In this document: piece after piece, positions 35,998-44,773 of the stretch
Layout: every line of letters begins with the position of its first letter
Position numbering within the stretch: position 1 is the stretch's first letter
Source of the DNA: an uncultured Paracoccaceae bacterium
GTDB lineage: Bacteria; Pseudomonadota; Alphaproteobacteria; Rhodobacterales; Rhodobacteraceae
Assembly (NCBI GenBank): GCA_947502145.1
Contig: CANMYO010000002.1
Location: 1-64,000 of the forward strand
Reading direction: 5' to 3'
Length of the DNA stretch: 64,000 bases
Translations under genes and position numbers: made by a program
Notes under the pieces: model-generated
Databases searched by the model: none
Seen by the model: the letters and a program-made list of their open reading frames with translations, nothing else
Told to the model about the DNA's origin: nothing

Positions 35998-37143
35998 TTA
36001 GGCAGCGCGGTCTGCCATGGCAGCGGCGAACCGTTCAAACAGATAGTAGCTGTCTTGTGGGCCGGGGGAGGCCTCGGGGTGGTATTGCACCGAAAACACC
36101 GGGCGATCTGCCAGCCGGATGCCGCAGTTGGACCCGTCAAACAACGACACATGCGTTTCAATGACGGATTTGGGCAGGCTTTGCGTATCAACGGTAAAGC
36201 CATGATTCATAGAGGTAATCTCTACCTTGCCAGTGTCATTGTCCTTGACCGGGTGGTTCGCGCCATGATGGCCGTGATTCATCTTGATGGTCTGCGCCCC
36301 TAGCGCCAGCGCAAGCATCTGATGGCCCAGGCAAATGCCAAATACGGGCAGATCCCTGTCCAGCACCCCCTTGATCATCGGCACTGCATATGCGCCGGTT
36401 GCCGCTGGGTCACCGGGCCCGTTTGAGAGGAAAACGCCGTCAGGATCAAGGGCCAGCACCTCTTCGGCCGTGGCGGTTGCGGGCAGAACTGTCACGTCAC
36501 AACCTGCCGAGGCAAGGCACCGCAGGATGTTCCGCTTGGCGCCAAAATCAATCGCCACAACCTTGTGCTTGGGTGCGGTCTGCGGCGCATAGCCGTCAGG
36601 CCAGGCCCACCGCATCTCGTTCCAGCGATAGGATTGCGCGCAGGTCACATCCTTGGCGAGGTCACGTCCCACCAGCCCTTCAAAGTCGCGCGCTGCCTGA
36701 ACCAGCGCGGCAATATCAAAGTTTCCGTCCGGATCATGCGCCAGCGCCACATGAGGTGCGCCCTGTTGCCGGATCGCGCGGGTCAGACGCCGGGTATCAA
36801 TGCCGCCGATGCCGATGCGTCCGCGCCGGGTCAACCATGCGGTCAGCTCTTCCGTTGCGCGCCAGTTTGACGGTGCGGTCGGATCCCATTTCACCACCAT
36901 GCCGTCTGCGACGGGCTCTGTGGTTTCATCATCCTCGGGGGTGACACCGGTGTTGCCGATATGTGGGAAGGTGAAGGTGACTATCTGTCCCGCATAGGAC
37001 GGATCAGTCATGATTTCCTGATAGCCGGTCATTGCGGTGTTGAAACAAAGCTCTGCCACGGTTTGTCCGGTTGAACCAAACCCGCGGCCATAGAAGATCG
37101 TGCCATCTGCAAGCGCCAGGCAGGCGGTTGGTGTGTCGGTCAT
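35998..37143 (-). CDS. carA: Carbamoyl-phosphate synthase small subunit
   Basis: A 381-residue glutamine amidotransferase subunit that passes ammonia to CarB for arginine and pyrimidine synthesis. The N-terminal domain has LADGTIFYGRGFGSTGQTV and FNTAMTGYQEIMTDPSYAGQ-type sequence. The class I amidotransferase domain has VFLSNGPGDP, the nucleophile Cys in FGICLGHQMLALALG, and HPEASPGP with the catalytic His and Glu. The start at 37143 follows GGGGGAAG. carB is not in the window. The gene is divergent from yqeY. Confidence 0.97.
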   Translation of the reverse strand: MTDTPTACLALADGTIFYGRGFGSTGQTVAELCFNTAMTGYQEIMTDPSYAGQIVTFTFPHIGNTGVTPEDDETTEPVADGMVVKWDPTAPSNWRATEELTAWLTRRGRIGIGGIDTRRLTRAIRQQGAPHVALAHDPDGNFDIAALVQAARDFEGLVGRDLAKDVTCAQSYRWNEMRWAWPDGYAPQTAPKHKVVAIDFGAKRNILRCLASAGCDVTVLPATATAEEVLALDPDGVFLSNGPGDPAATGAYAVPMIKGVLDRDLPVFGICLGHQMLALALGAQTIKMNHGHHGANHPVKDNDTGKVEITSMNHGFTVDTQSLPKSVIETHVSLFDGSNCGIRLADRPVFSVQYHPEASPGPQDSYYLFERFAAAMADRAA

Positions 37144-37308
37144 CGCATCTTCCCCCGAATTGGCGCAAATTGGGCCTTCCCTAAGGGGGCTGTGCCCCAT
37201 GGTCAAGGCCACTTTGCCCCGGTTTTGTTGCCGTTTCGGCATGGCTTGTCAGTATCTTGAACCGGCCCTATGGTGCCCGCCTTCTTTGCGGCCATAAACG
37301 GAGCTTTC

Positions 37309-37770
37309 ATGGACATGCGCACTCGGGTCACGGCGGCCCTGAAAGATGCAATGAAATCGAAAGAGGCGGACCGGTTGTCCACCTTGCGGCTGATCAATGC
37401 TGCAATCAAGGATCGTGACATCGCGGCCCGCGGCACGGATGCCGAAGACGCGGGCGTTGGCGATTCCGAGGTGCTTGGGATTCTGGGCCGGATGGTCAAG
37501 CAGCGCCAGGAAAGCGCGCGCGCCTACGAAGAGGGCGGGCGGCTGGAACTGGCGGAAAAGGAACTGTCTGAAATCAAGGTGATTGAAGAGTTCCTGCCCA
37601 AACAGCTGAGCGAAGACGAAGTCACCGCCGCGGTCAATGATGCAATTGCCGCTGTGGATGCCCAAGGCATTCGCGATATGGGCAAAGTCATGGGTGTGCT
37701 GAAAGGCAAATACACAGGCCGGATGGATTTTGGCAAAGTGGGGCCGCTGGTCAAAGATCGGCTTGGCTAG
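37309..37770 (+). CDS. yqeY: GatB/YqeY domain-containing protein
   Basis: A 153-residue protein of the YqeY family, which resembles the C-terminal tRNA-binding domain of GatB. It starts MDMRTRVTAALKDAMKSKEA. RLSTLRLINAAIKDRDI and LGILGRMVKQRQESARAYEE are typical, as are the ELAEKELSEIKVIEEFLPKQ region and the GKVMGVLKGKYTGRMDFGKV tail. Its role is not established; tRNA-dependent amidation is a guess from homology. ATG 37309 has GGAG five nt upstream. It converges with the DUF2244 gene by a four-base overlap. Confidence 0.92.
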   Translation: MDMRTRVTAALKDAMKSKEADRLSTLRLINAAIKDRDIAARGTDAEDAGVGDSEVLGILGRMVKQRQESARAYEEGGRLELAEKELSEIKVIEEFLPKQLSEDEVTAAVNDAIAAVDAQGIRDMGKVMGVLKGKYTGRMDFGKVGPLVKDRLG

Positions 37771-38255
37771 ACCCTTAGCGCCCGTTTGAGATCGTCAAAC
37801 AATGCCAGCCGTTCGGACGGGTCCAGAAATGCGCCGATCTCGACCTCGCGGTCACCGCCGCGCAGGGTGATATAATTGGGCACGGGCCCGCCGGTGGGGT
37901 GCAGGTGAACGCTGACCCAGTAGCGGTTTGCCTGCCATTCCTGCGGCGCCCCTTTGGGGTTGACCCGGCGCAGATAGGCTGTGGTGGCATCGGTGGTCAG
38001 CTCTTCCAGCACTTCGCCGCGCCGATAGCTGACGTTCAGCGCCGTCCAAAGCCCCCAGATCATCAGCAGGAAAAAAGGCAGAAGCCCCCAGAAGACCGGG
38101 CTGTCGACAAGGACCAGCAGCGGCAGAAAAACCAGTATGGCAGTCGCCCCCATGAATATGGCAAAATCGCGCCGCAGGAGCGAGCGGTAGGGCCAGAGGC
38201 TGAGTCGCCAATTGGGGCGGTCATGCGGCGGTGACGGGGACCATTCGTAAGGCAT
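37767..38255 (-). CDS. DUF2244 membrane protein
   Basis: A 162-residue protein with two adjacent transmembrane helices (FAIFMGATAILVFLPLLVLV and VFWGLLPFFLLMIWGLWTAL) and a soluble C-terminal domain. NWRLSLWPYRSL, RRGEVLEELTTDATTAYLRR, WQANRYWVSVHLHP and EVEIGAFLDPSERLALFDDL fit the DUF2244 family. In alphaproteobacteria these genes often lie near cytochrome oxidase genes; ctaD is about 1.4 kb away. No activity is known. Confidence 0.85.
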   Translation of the reverse strand: MPYEWSPSPPHDRPNWRLSLWPYRSLLRRDFAIFMGATAILVFLPLLVLVDSPVFWGLLPFFLLMIWGLWTALNVSYRRGEVLEELTTDATTAYLRRVNPKGAPQEWQANRYWVSVHLHPTGGPVPNYITLRGGDREVEIGAFLDPSERLALFDDLKRALRV

Positions 38256-38598
38256 GATCCAAAGCTAATGCGCCGCTGCACCCGGGCCAACGGGAAAACA
38301 AGGTATATCCCCCCTCAATTGCCGCGGCAGTCAGCCTTGAATCCAGAGCTCTCGATCGTTAACCGATTCGTCGCCACGCCCTGACTGTTTCCAGATCATG
38401 CACAATGCGGCCAAAAACCGCTGAAATTGTGGCGACAGCAAGAATTGAACCGTTAATTCTCCATGAAAATGCTTAGATTTCGTTAAGATTCATTAATGTT
38501 GCCTTGATTTGGGGGCGTCATCTAGGGCATTCTGGAACGAGCTTCGACGTCTCCGCTGCTTGGGGGCTGTGTTAAAGTGAACAACGAGTGAGAGAGAT
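38256..38598. other. AT-rich intergenic region before the VPLPA-CTERM gene
   Basis: No gene is seen. The region is more AT-rich than its surroundings and holds TTAA boxes at 38483 and 38493 plus TTGA at 38504. TTAA-N7-TTGA (38493-38507) is a 7/8 match to the CtrA site, but such near-matches occur by chance. It probably carries a long promoter or leader for the gene at 38599. Confidence 0.6.
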
Positions 38599-39267
38599 AT
38601 GAAAAACACATTTTTGAAAGGTGCTGCAGCCGCTGCATTGTTGGCTGCCCCGCTATCGGCGGATGCACTTGAAGTAACATTCGACTACAATGGGAGCACT
38701 GTTGTCATCGCCGATGGTGATGATGGTTTCGTTGACGGCGTTATTTCTGCCACAAACGTGATGATTGGCGGCACCTCTGTGCTGTTGACAGCTACATTTG
38801 CAACTGATGCGAACGGTAATTCACAGCTGACCGCATTTGTTGGTGACGCTGTCGCGGCAATCGCTGACATGTTCATCAACGTCACCCATACCGGGTTTGG
38901 TGATGGCGCGAGCGCACCGTCTGCTTCGGCCCTGTCCTTCAACATGGATCCCTCTGCCTTGTCGAGCGGTGGTACAATTGGCGGTGCCGGCAGCTATGAC
39001 AACACAAACGCGGCATATGGTATTGGTGGTCTTGTTGGTGGTGGTGCCGGCTATGATTTCATCAGTGACGTAACTGGCGAAATCGTGCACGCCTCTGGGG
39101 CGGTTCTGGACGATCCGTTCTCACTGTCGATCTTTACGGTCATCACGCAGGGTACAACAGCATCCTACGATGCGACTGTGACGGCTGCGGTTCCGCTGCC
39201 TGCCGCAGGTCTGATGCTGCTGGCCGGTCTTGGTGGCCTGGGCGCGATGCGTCGCCGCAAAGGCTAA
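38599..39267 (+). CDS. Secreted VPLPA-CTERM protein
   Basis: A 222-residue exported protein. The signal peptide MKNTFLKGAAAAALLAAPLS is followed by a Gly/Ser/Thr-rich acidic body with few Lys or Arg. It ends in a sorting tail: VPLPAAGLMLLAGLGGLGAM (motif plus helix) and the basic RRRKG. This is the VPLPA-CTERM variant of PEP-CTERM signals, processed by an exosortase-type enzyme that is not in this window. The body has no recognised domain. It is a monocistronic gene with its own terminator and was probably acquired or diversified as a surface protein. Confidence 0.9.
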   Translation: MKNTFLKGAAAAALLAAPLSADALEVTFDYNGSTVVIADGDDGFVDGVISATNVMIGGTSVLLTATFATDANGNSQLTAFVGDAVAAIADMFINVTHTGFGDGASAPSASALSFNMDPSALSSGGTIGGAGSYDNTNAAYGIGGLVGGGAGYDFISDVTGEIVHASGAVLDDPFSLSIFTVITQGTTASYDATVTAAVPLPAAGLMLLAGLGGLGAMRRRKG

Positions 39268-39288
39268 CACCCGCGAACAAGAATACGG

Positions 39289-39316
39289 AAAGCCCCGCCA
39301 GTGTGCGGGGCTTTTT
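39289..39316 (+). terminator. Intrinsic terminator of the VPLPA-CTERM gene
   Basis: A 10-bp stem AAAGCCCCGC/GCGGGGCTTT around CAGTGT, then TTTTT. Its 28 bases are the exact reverse complement of 39559-39586. Confidence 0.95.
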
Positions 39317-39318
39317 GT

Positions 39319-39342
39319 TGTCCGCATGTCCGCATGTCCGCA
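39319..39342. repeat. Three tandem copies of TGTCCGCA
   Basis: Three perfect eight-base units directly after the terminator. The rest of the gap to 39558 (about 215 bases) holds no gene that I can support. Confidence 0.9.
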
Positions 39343-39558
39343 AGGTGTGACGATGCGACCGCCGGACCTGGCAAAGCCCCTTCCATGACACGTCAAATTC
39401 GATCGCGGTCCATTCAGATGATGATGCAGATCTGTTGCCTGTGCCTGCCGTCCGCTGCATTGACGCAAACCTTTGGGATGGTGCGCCGTGGGGGCGGGGC
39501 AGGGGCAGGGGGCATCGACCTTCGCATGCCGGACCACCACGGGCTGTGTTAAGGCACG

Positions 39559-39586
39559 AAAAAGCCCCGCACACTGGCGGGGCTTT
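39559..39586 (-). terminator. Intrinsic terminator of ctaD
   Basis: On the minus strand the same stem-loop and T-run as at 39289-39316, identical over 28 bases including the CAGTGT loop. It begins 26 nt after the ctaD stop. Confidence 0.95.
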
Positions 39587-39612
39587 TGTTCGTTTTGGGC
39601 TGGCCCTGCGGC

Positions 39613-41283
39613 TTAGTGGCTGGGCTCGCGATCCCAGTCTTCGCGCTTGGGCAGGATTTCGAACGTATGCTCTGGCGGAGGCGAGGGCAGCGTCCATTCC
39701 AACGTATCGGCATATTCGTTCCAGGGGTTCGCCTCGCGGCATTCCTTGCCCCGCAGCAGCGAGTAGAAGATCACGCCGATGAAGAAGACAAAGCTGATAA
39801 AGGACAGGAACGCACCCAGCGATGAGATATAGTTCCATGTGGCATAAGCCTCTGGATAGTCGATGTAACGGCGCGGCATGCCCTGACGGCCCAGGAAGTG
39901 CTGTGGGAAGAACGTCAGGTTTGCGCCGATGAACATGGCCCAGAAGTGCAGCTTACCGGCCCATTCTGGATACATCTTGCCGGACATCTTGGGGAAGTAG
40001 AAGTAGATCCCCGCAAAAATCGCGAACACGGCGCCAAGGCTCATCACGTAGTGGAAGTGCGCCACGACATAGTAGGTGTCATGATAGGCGCGGTCGACGC
40101 CAGCCTGTGACAGCACGATGCCTGTCACGCCGCCCACGGTGAACAGAAACAGGAAACCAAAGGCCCAGAGCATTGGGGTCTTGAGTTCCACAGAGCCGCC
40201 CCACATGGTTGCGATCCAGCTGAAAATCTTAACGCCGGTTGGCACCGCGATGACCATGGTGGCCAGCATGAAGTAGGACTGCTGGGTCAGGGACATGCCC
40301 ACGGTGTACATGTGGTGCGCCCAGACAACGAAGCCCAGCACCCCGATGGCAACCATCGCGTAGACCATCGGCAAATAGCCGAAGATCGGCTTTTTGGAGA
40401 AGGTCGCGATGACGTGGCTGATGATGCCAAAGCCGGGGATGATGATGATGTAGACTTCTGGGTGACCAAAGAACCACAGGATGTGCTGATAGAGGATCGG
40501 GTCGCCGCCACCTTCGGGTTGGAAGAATGTGGTGCCGAAGTTACGGTCTGTCAGCAGCATGGTGATAGCGCCGGCCAGCACCGGCAGGGCCAGCAGAATC
40601 AGCCATGCGGTCACGAAGATCGACCAGCTGAACAACGGCACCTTGTGCAGCGTCATGCCCGGCGCGCGCATGTTCAGGAAGGTCGTGATCATGTTGATCG
40701 CGCCCAGGATTGATGAGGCACCGGAGACGTGGACCGCAAAGATCGCAAGGTCCATCGACATGCCACCCTCGGAGGTGGACAGCGGCGGGTAAAGCACCCA
40801 GCCAACGCCAGAGCCAAGTTGGCCATTGCCCCCGGGTGACAGCATGGATGCGACACCAAGCGAGGTCCCGGCCACATACATCCAGAACGACAGGTTATTC
40901 ATGCGCGGGAATGCCATATCGGGCGCGCCGATCTGCAAGGGCATGAAATAATTGCCAAATCCGCCAAACAGGGCGGGAATAACAACAAAGAACATCATCA
41001 GGACACCGTGATAGGTGATGAGGACGTTCCAAAGGTGGCCGTTGGGTGTGCAGACATCGCTGCTGGCGAACAGGCGGGCGCCTTCGGCGCACATATACTG
41101 TACGCCGGGTGTCATCAGTTCAAGCCGCATGTAAACGGTGAAGGCAACAGCGATGAATCCGACGGCTCCTGCGACGAACAGATACAGAATGCCGATGTCT
41201 TTGTGGTTGGTGGACATGAACCACCGGGTAAAGAAGCCCCGGTTGTCCTCGTGCGCGTCGCCGTGAATGGCTGCGTCTGCCAT
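39613..41283 (-). CDS. ctaD: Cytochrome c oxidase subunit I (aa3 type)
   Basis: A 556-residue, twelve-helix haem-copper oxidase subunit with the low-spin haem a and the haem a3-CuB centre. It starts with [16 protein letters not shown]. It shows [14 protein letters not shown] (a haem a His), [20 protein letters not shown] (CuB His and cross-linked Tyr region), [11 protein letters not shown] (the CuB HH pair) and [19 protein letters not shown] (haem His residues). The sequence fits aa3 cytochrome c oxidases rather than cbb3 or quinol oxidases. Subunits II and III are elsewhere. It has its own terminator. Confidence 0.97.
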   Translation of the reverse strand: MADAAIHGDAHEDNRGFFTRWFMSTNHKDIGILYLFVAGAVGFIAVAFTVYMRLELMTPGVQYMCAEGARLFASSDVCTPNGHLWNVLITYHGVLMMFFVVIPALFGGFGNYFMPLQIGAPDMAFPRMNNLSFWMYVAGTSLGVASMLSPGGNGQLGSGVGWVLYPPLSTSEGGMSMDLAIFAVHVSGASSILGAINMITTFLNMRAPGMTLHKVPLFSWSIFVTAWLILLALPVLAGAITMLLTDRNFGTTFFQPEGGGDPILYQHILWFFGHPEVYIIIIPGFGIISHVIATFSKKPIFGYLPMVYAMVAIGVLGFVVWAHHMYTVGMSLTQQSYFMLATMVIAVPTGVKIFSWIATMWGGSVELKTPMLWAFGFLFLFTVGGVTGIVLSQAGVDRAYHDTYYVVAHFHYVMSLGAVFAIFAGIYFYFPKMSGKMYPEWAGKLHFWAMFIGANLTFFPQHFLGRQGMPRRYIDYPEAYATWNYISSLGAFLSFISFVFFIGVIFYSLLRGKECREANPWNEYADTLEWTLPSPPPEHTFEILPKREDWDREPSH

Positions 41284-41447
41284 GTGGCTCTCCTCGATTG
41301 GCTACAGTTCACGCACGGCACGAGTCGAGACGCGCCTGCGCTTTGGACAGGTTCTAGTCGCTTGGCGGCAAAGGAGCAATCGCGGATATGTAATATTCAC
41401 AGGGCAAATTGGCGCAGCGACCCGTCCCCATGGCGGAAAGGGGCCAA

Positions 41448-43421
41448 CTAGCCTGCGCAGCGGATTTCATCCGCGCTGGCGGGCTGCAGCTGCGCAATGA
41501 CAGCAGCGGTCTGATCGGCGGGCATTGGGCGTGAGAAGAAAAAGCCCTGAAACTGATCACAGCCCATTTCAATGAGAAAGTCGGTCTGTGTTTGTGTTTC
41601 CACGCCCTCGACAGTCACCTCCATGCCAAGCTTGTGACCCAGCAGCACGATGGTTTCGATAATGTCGCGGTAGCGTTTCTGGTCAAAGTCATGCCCCTGC
41701 AGAAACGAGCGGTCGATCTTGATCTTGTTGAAATTGTATTTCCAGAGGTAGCCAAGGCTGGAATAGCCGGTGCCAAAGTCGTCCATTGCGATCCTGATCC
41801 CATGCGCCTGAAACCGGGCCAGCTTTTCACTGACGCCCGCCTCATCGGTGAGCAGCAGGCTTTCGGTCATCTCAAGGTCAAGCCGTTCAGGCGCGAGCCC
41901 CACCTTGTTGATCAGGGCGAAGATCCTGTCAGGCAGGTCCGGTTTCTGGAATTGCACGGGGGAAAGATTGACCGAGACATAGATGTGATCGGGCCATCCG
42001 GTTGCTGTCCGCATCGCCTTTTCCAGGGTTTGCAGGCCGACGTCGTGGATAAGACCGGTGCGTTCGGCGACGGGGATGAAATCCTCAGGGCTGATCAGGC
42101 CGTTGTCATCGCCACGCAAGCGCAACAAGGCTTCGAACCCAGCGACCTGCCCGGTCTTGGAATCCACAAAAGGCTGGTAGTGAATTTCCAGGCTGTTTTC
42201 GTCAATTGCGCGGCGCAGGCAAGCTTCAATATTGCGGCCGCGATTGTTGGCTTGATCCAATGCGTCAAAATATTGCTGCACCTGATTGCGGCCGGATTGT
42301 TTGGCATGAAGCAGGGCGAGATCGGCAGAGCGTAGCGCGCGATCAAGCGCTTCGCCCATCGGTGAGAGGTGCATGCCGATGCTGAAAGAGACGGTAAGTG
42401 TGCAATCCTCAAACGTCAGCGACCGTTTTGCGGTGGCCAGAATTTCGATCCCCAGCCGGCGCAGCCCTTCGCCGGTCGTGCCGGGGGTCAGGATCAGGAA
42501 TTCATCCCCGCCGATGCGGCCGACAAAGCCGGAGTCACCGACAAGCTTGCAAAGGTGATCTGCCAGATGTTGCAGGTATTCATCACCCACATGGGTGCCA
42601 AACCCTTCGTTGATGGATTTGAAGTCGTCGATATCAAGATGGAACACCCCGACCTGCTGTGAGGGATCGCGCCGTTCATCAAATATCCGTTTGGCCTTGG
42701 ACAGCAGGCCGGCGCGATTGAGCGTCCCGGTCAGCGGATCGCTATATGACAGGCGCAGCAGGTCCTGATCCTTCCTGCGGGTCCGGTCGAGCATTCGCAT
42801 GACGATCAACATCGGTACAAGAAAAGCCAATGCGCAGACCAGCGGGATGGCAACGCTGATGAAGTCCATTGCAGAATTGAACGAGACGGTGGGCGTGGCC
42901 CGGTAGGTGATCAGTCGGATAACACCGATGATCTGACCATCTTCGTCGCTGATGGGAAGATACGAACAGGCAAAGGCACTTTCTACGTCAGGCGCCTCAC
43001 CATTTGCGTGGATCGAAACGACGGGGGCCCGCGCTGCAACGACGGCCAGAACCTCGGCCCGCGCGGCGGGGTCATCGGGGAAGACGACATCGGGCGCAGT
43101 GGTATAAGCAAGGTCGCCATCGGGCGAAAACATGCTGAACCTGATCACCCCTTCCATAGAATCGGCCATCTCAATCGCGGAGAGCTGATCAGCCGTGGTC
43201 GGGCCATTGGCGAAAGCGTCGGCGATATCGGGGGTGTGCGAGACCATATGCTGCGACCAATCGGTGGCATAGCGTAATGCGTCTTCACGTGCATCATAGC
43301 CCCGCGCAAGCATCAGCACGTGGTGCACACCGACGACAAGAACAAGTGCGAGTATCAGCGTGCCTGTGATGGTTAACATTACCGGGCGTGGTAACGCGCG
43401 CGCCATTGGTTGCGATTCCAT
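41448..43421 (-). CDS. Membrane GGDEF-EAL protein with periplasmic sensor
   Basis: A 657-residue protein. It has a TM helix (about 15-38), a periplasmic domain (about 40-185), a second TM (about 188-210), then GGDEF and EAL. The GGDEF loop GRIGGDEFLIL is intact, but no RxxD inhibitory site lies before it. The EAL domain has FEALLRLR, MTESLLL, MDDFGTGYSSLGYL, KIDRSF and EGVET, the residues needed for c-di-GMP hydrolysis. Both activities are possible. ATG 43421 has AAGGAG ten nt upstream; a TTG at 43427 is in frame. A 7/8 CtrA-type site lies 46 nt upstream. Confidence 0.92.
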   Translation of the reverse strand: MESQPMARALPRPVMLTITGTLILALVLVVGVHHVLMLARGYDAREDALRYATDWSQHMVSHTPDIADAFANGPTTADQLSAIEMADSMEGVIRFSMFSPDGDLAYTTAPDVVFPDDPAARAEVLAVVAARAPVVSIHANGEAPDVESAFACSYLPISDEDGQIIGVIRLITYRATPTVSFNSAMDFISVAIPLVCALAFLVPMLIVMRMLDRTRRKDQDLLRLSYSDPLTGTLNRAGLLSKAKRIFDERRDPSQQVGVFHLDIDDFKSINEGFGTHVGDEYLQHLADHLCKLVGDSGFVGRIGGDEFLILTPGTTGEGLRRLGIEILATAKRSLTFEDCTLTVSFSIGMHLSPMGEALDRALRSADLALLHAKQSGRNQVQQYFDALDQANNRGRNIEACLRRAIDENSLEIHYQPFVDSKTGQVAGFEALLRLRGDDNGLISPEDFIPVAERTGLIHDVGLQTLEKAMRTATGWPDHIYVSVNLSPVQFQKPDLPDRIFALINKVGLAPERLDLEMTESLLLTDEAGVSEKLARFQAHGIRIAMDDFGTGYSSLGYLWKYNFNKIKIDRSFLQGHDFDQKRYRDIIETIVLLGHKLGMEVTVEGVETQTQTDFLIEMGCDQFQGFFFSRPMPADQTAAVIAQLQPASADEIRCAG

Positions 43422-43466
43422 GGCCAAGAGTCTCCTTCAATTGCAGGAGTTTTAGACGCCAAGAAT

Positions 43467-43481
43467 TTAACGTTGCGATAA
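43467..43481 (-). promoter_or_regulatory. Near-match CtrA-type site before the GGDEF-EAL gene
   Basis: On the minus strand TTATCGCAACGTTAA matches seven of eight fixed bases. One mismatch makes chance plausible; the position 46 nt before the start supports it. Confidence 0.35.
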
Positions 43482-43491
43482 CGGCGCCCGG

Positions 43492-44199
43492 TCAGGTCCG
43501 TATTTTGGCATCTACAGTCGCCGCCACATCCGAAGCGCAGGTGGCGATGGGCGCAGACATTACATGTTCAAAGCTGGCGCGCAGGGCCACATCGAGATCA
43601 TCCATGCTGACCGGCAGGCCAAGATCAACAAGCGAGGTCACACCATGTTCGCGGATCCCGCAGGGAACAATGCCTTCAAAGTGGTCGAGGTCAGGTTCAA
43701 CATTGATCGACAGCCCGTGAAAACTGACCCATTTACGCAGGCGAATGCCAAGTGCCGCGATCTTGTCCTCTCGCACGGCCCCAGCGGCGGTCAGCGGCTT
43801 GTCCGGGCGTGTGACCCAGACGCCAACGCGGCCCTTGCGCCGCTCTCCGGTGATGTTGAAGCGGCCCAGCGTGTCGATGATCCAGGATTCAAGATCATGC
43901 ACGAAGCAGCGCACATCGCGGCCCCGTTTTGCCACGTCAAGCATGACATATGCGACCCGCTGTCCGGGCCCATGATAGGTATATTCGCCGCCGCGCCGGG
44001 CCTCAAACACGTCAAAGCGGTCAGGGTCGACCAGATCGGCAGGCTTGGCCGAGGTTCCGGCGGTATAAAGGGGCGGATGTTCAACCAGCCAGATGCATTC
44101 CTCTGCGGTGCCCGCGGTAATCGCGGCGACGCGGTCCTCCATGAACCGCAGCGCGTCGGGGTAGGGCGTCAAGCCGGGGGCGGTGATCCATTCAACCAT
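43492..44199 (-). CDS. lipB: Octanoyl-[ACP]:protein octanoyltransferase
   Basis: A 235-residue enzyme moving octanoate from acyl carrier protein to lipoyl domains, the first step of lipoate synthesis. It shows [20 protein letters not shown], where the [11 protein letters not shown] signature lies, and [15 protein letters not shown] with the catalytic Cys. The conserved Lys is probably in [20 protein letters not shown]. The start at 44199 ([17 protein letters not shown]) fits the family; an upstream extension is unlikely. It is divergent from tRNA-Leu. Confidence 0.96.
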   Translation of the reverse strand: MVEWITAPGLTPYPDALRFMEDRVAAITAGTAEECIWLVEHPPLYTAGTSAKPADLVDPDRFDVFEARRGGEYTYHGPGQRVAYVMLDVAKRGRDVRCFVHDLESWIIDTLGRFNITGERRKGRVGVWVTRPDKPLTAAGAVREDKIAALGIRLRKWVSFHGLSINVEPDLDHFEGIVPCGIREHGVTSLVDLGLPVSMDDLDVALRASFEHVMSAPIATCASDVAATVDAKIRT

Positions 44200-44298
44200 G
44201 CCCAAGATATGGGGTAGTGATCGCAGAATGGAAAGAGGGTGCGAATTCCCTCTTGGCAAGTCTGGGGGGCTGATCTAGAAGCACGTCAGCCCGAACTT

Positions 44299-44385
44299 GC
44301 GGTCGTGGCGGAATTGGTAGACGCGCAGCGTTGAGGTCGCTGTTCTTTAACCGGAGTGGGGGTTCGAGTCCCCCCGACCGCACCA
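44299..44385 (+). tRNA. tRNA-Leu (anticodon GAG)
   Basis: Acceptor stem GCGGTCG (44299-44305) pairs with CGACCGC (44375-44381), then A and an encoded CCA. The D-loop GGAATTGGTAGACGC, the anticodon stem CAGCG/CGCTG with loop TTGAGGT (anticodon GAG at 44333-44335), a long variable arm and the T-loop GTTCGAGTC are present. It reads CUC and CUU. A small hairpin CACCCC-GGA-GGGGTG follows at 44387-44401. Confidence 0.97.
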
Positions 44386-44482
44386 ACACCCCGGAGGGGT
44401 GGCGTTTGGGCCTTGCATCACAGCGTCGGGATTGTTTGAGTGCGCGGGCCGTAGTGTTGCGGTTCCAGCAAGGGAGCGATCC

Positions 44483-44770
44483 ATGCCAAAGGGCTATATC
44501 ATCGGTCATATTACCGTGAAAAATCCAGAAGAGTACAAGGAATATGTCCGTCTGGATACGCCGATCATTGAATCTTATGGCGGTCGCCCGATCGTGCGCG
44601 GTGGCACCGGAGAAGTGCCCGAGGGCGAAGCATTTGACCGGCATGTGGTCTTTGAGTTCGACGACTACGCGCAGGCCAAGGCACTTTATAATGACCCTGA
44701 ATATCAGCGCGTTGCAGAAATCCGCCGCAAAAACGCAAACAGCATGATTGTTCTGGTCGAAGGCGTCTAG
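44483..44770 (+). CDS. DUF1330 domain-containing protein
   Basis: A 95-residue protein of the DUF1330 family, a dimeric ferredoxin-like alpha-beta barrel fold. KGYIIGHITVKNPEEYKEYV and FDRHVVFEFDDYAQAKALYN, with Y-N-DPEYQ, are the family pattern. Activity is unknown. The ATG follows AGGGAG. It ends three nt from the converging AEC transporter gene. Confidence 0.9.
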   Translation: MPKGYIIGHITVKNPEEYKEYVRLDTPIIESYGGRPIVRGGTGEVPEGEAFDRHVVFEFDDYAQAKALYNDPEYQRVAEIRRKNANSMIVLVEGV

Positions 44771-44773
44771 GCG

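Noticed and set aside
38483-38496. TTAA-N6-TTAA before the VPLPA-CTERM gene as a CtrA site
   Set aside because: The spacer is six, not seven, so it does not fit the consensus.
39301-39552. 83-codon frame between the two terminators
   Set aside because: It begins inside a terminator, lacks a ribosome-binding site and has a low-complexity composition.
44192-44644. Minus-strand frame across tRNA-Leu
   Set aside because: It overlaps the tRNA and the DUF1330 gene; a chance frame.
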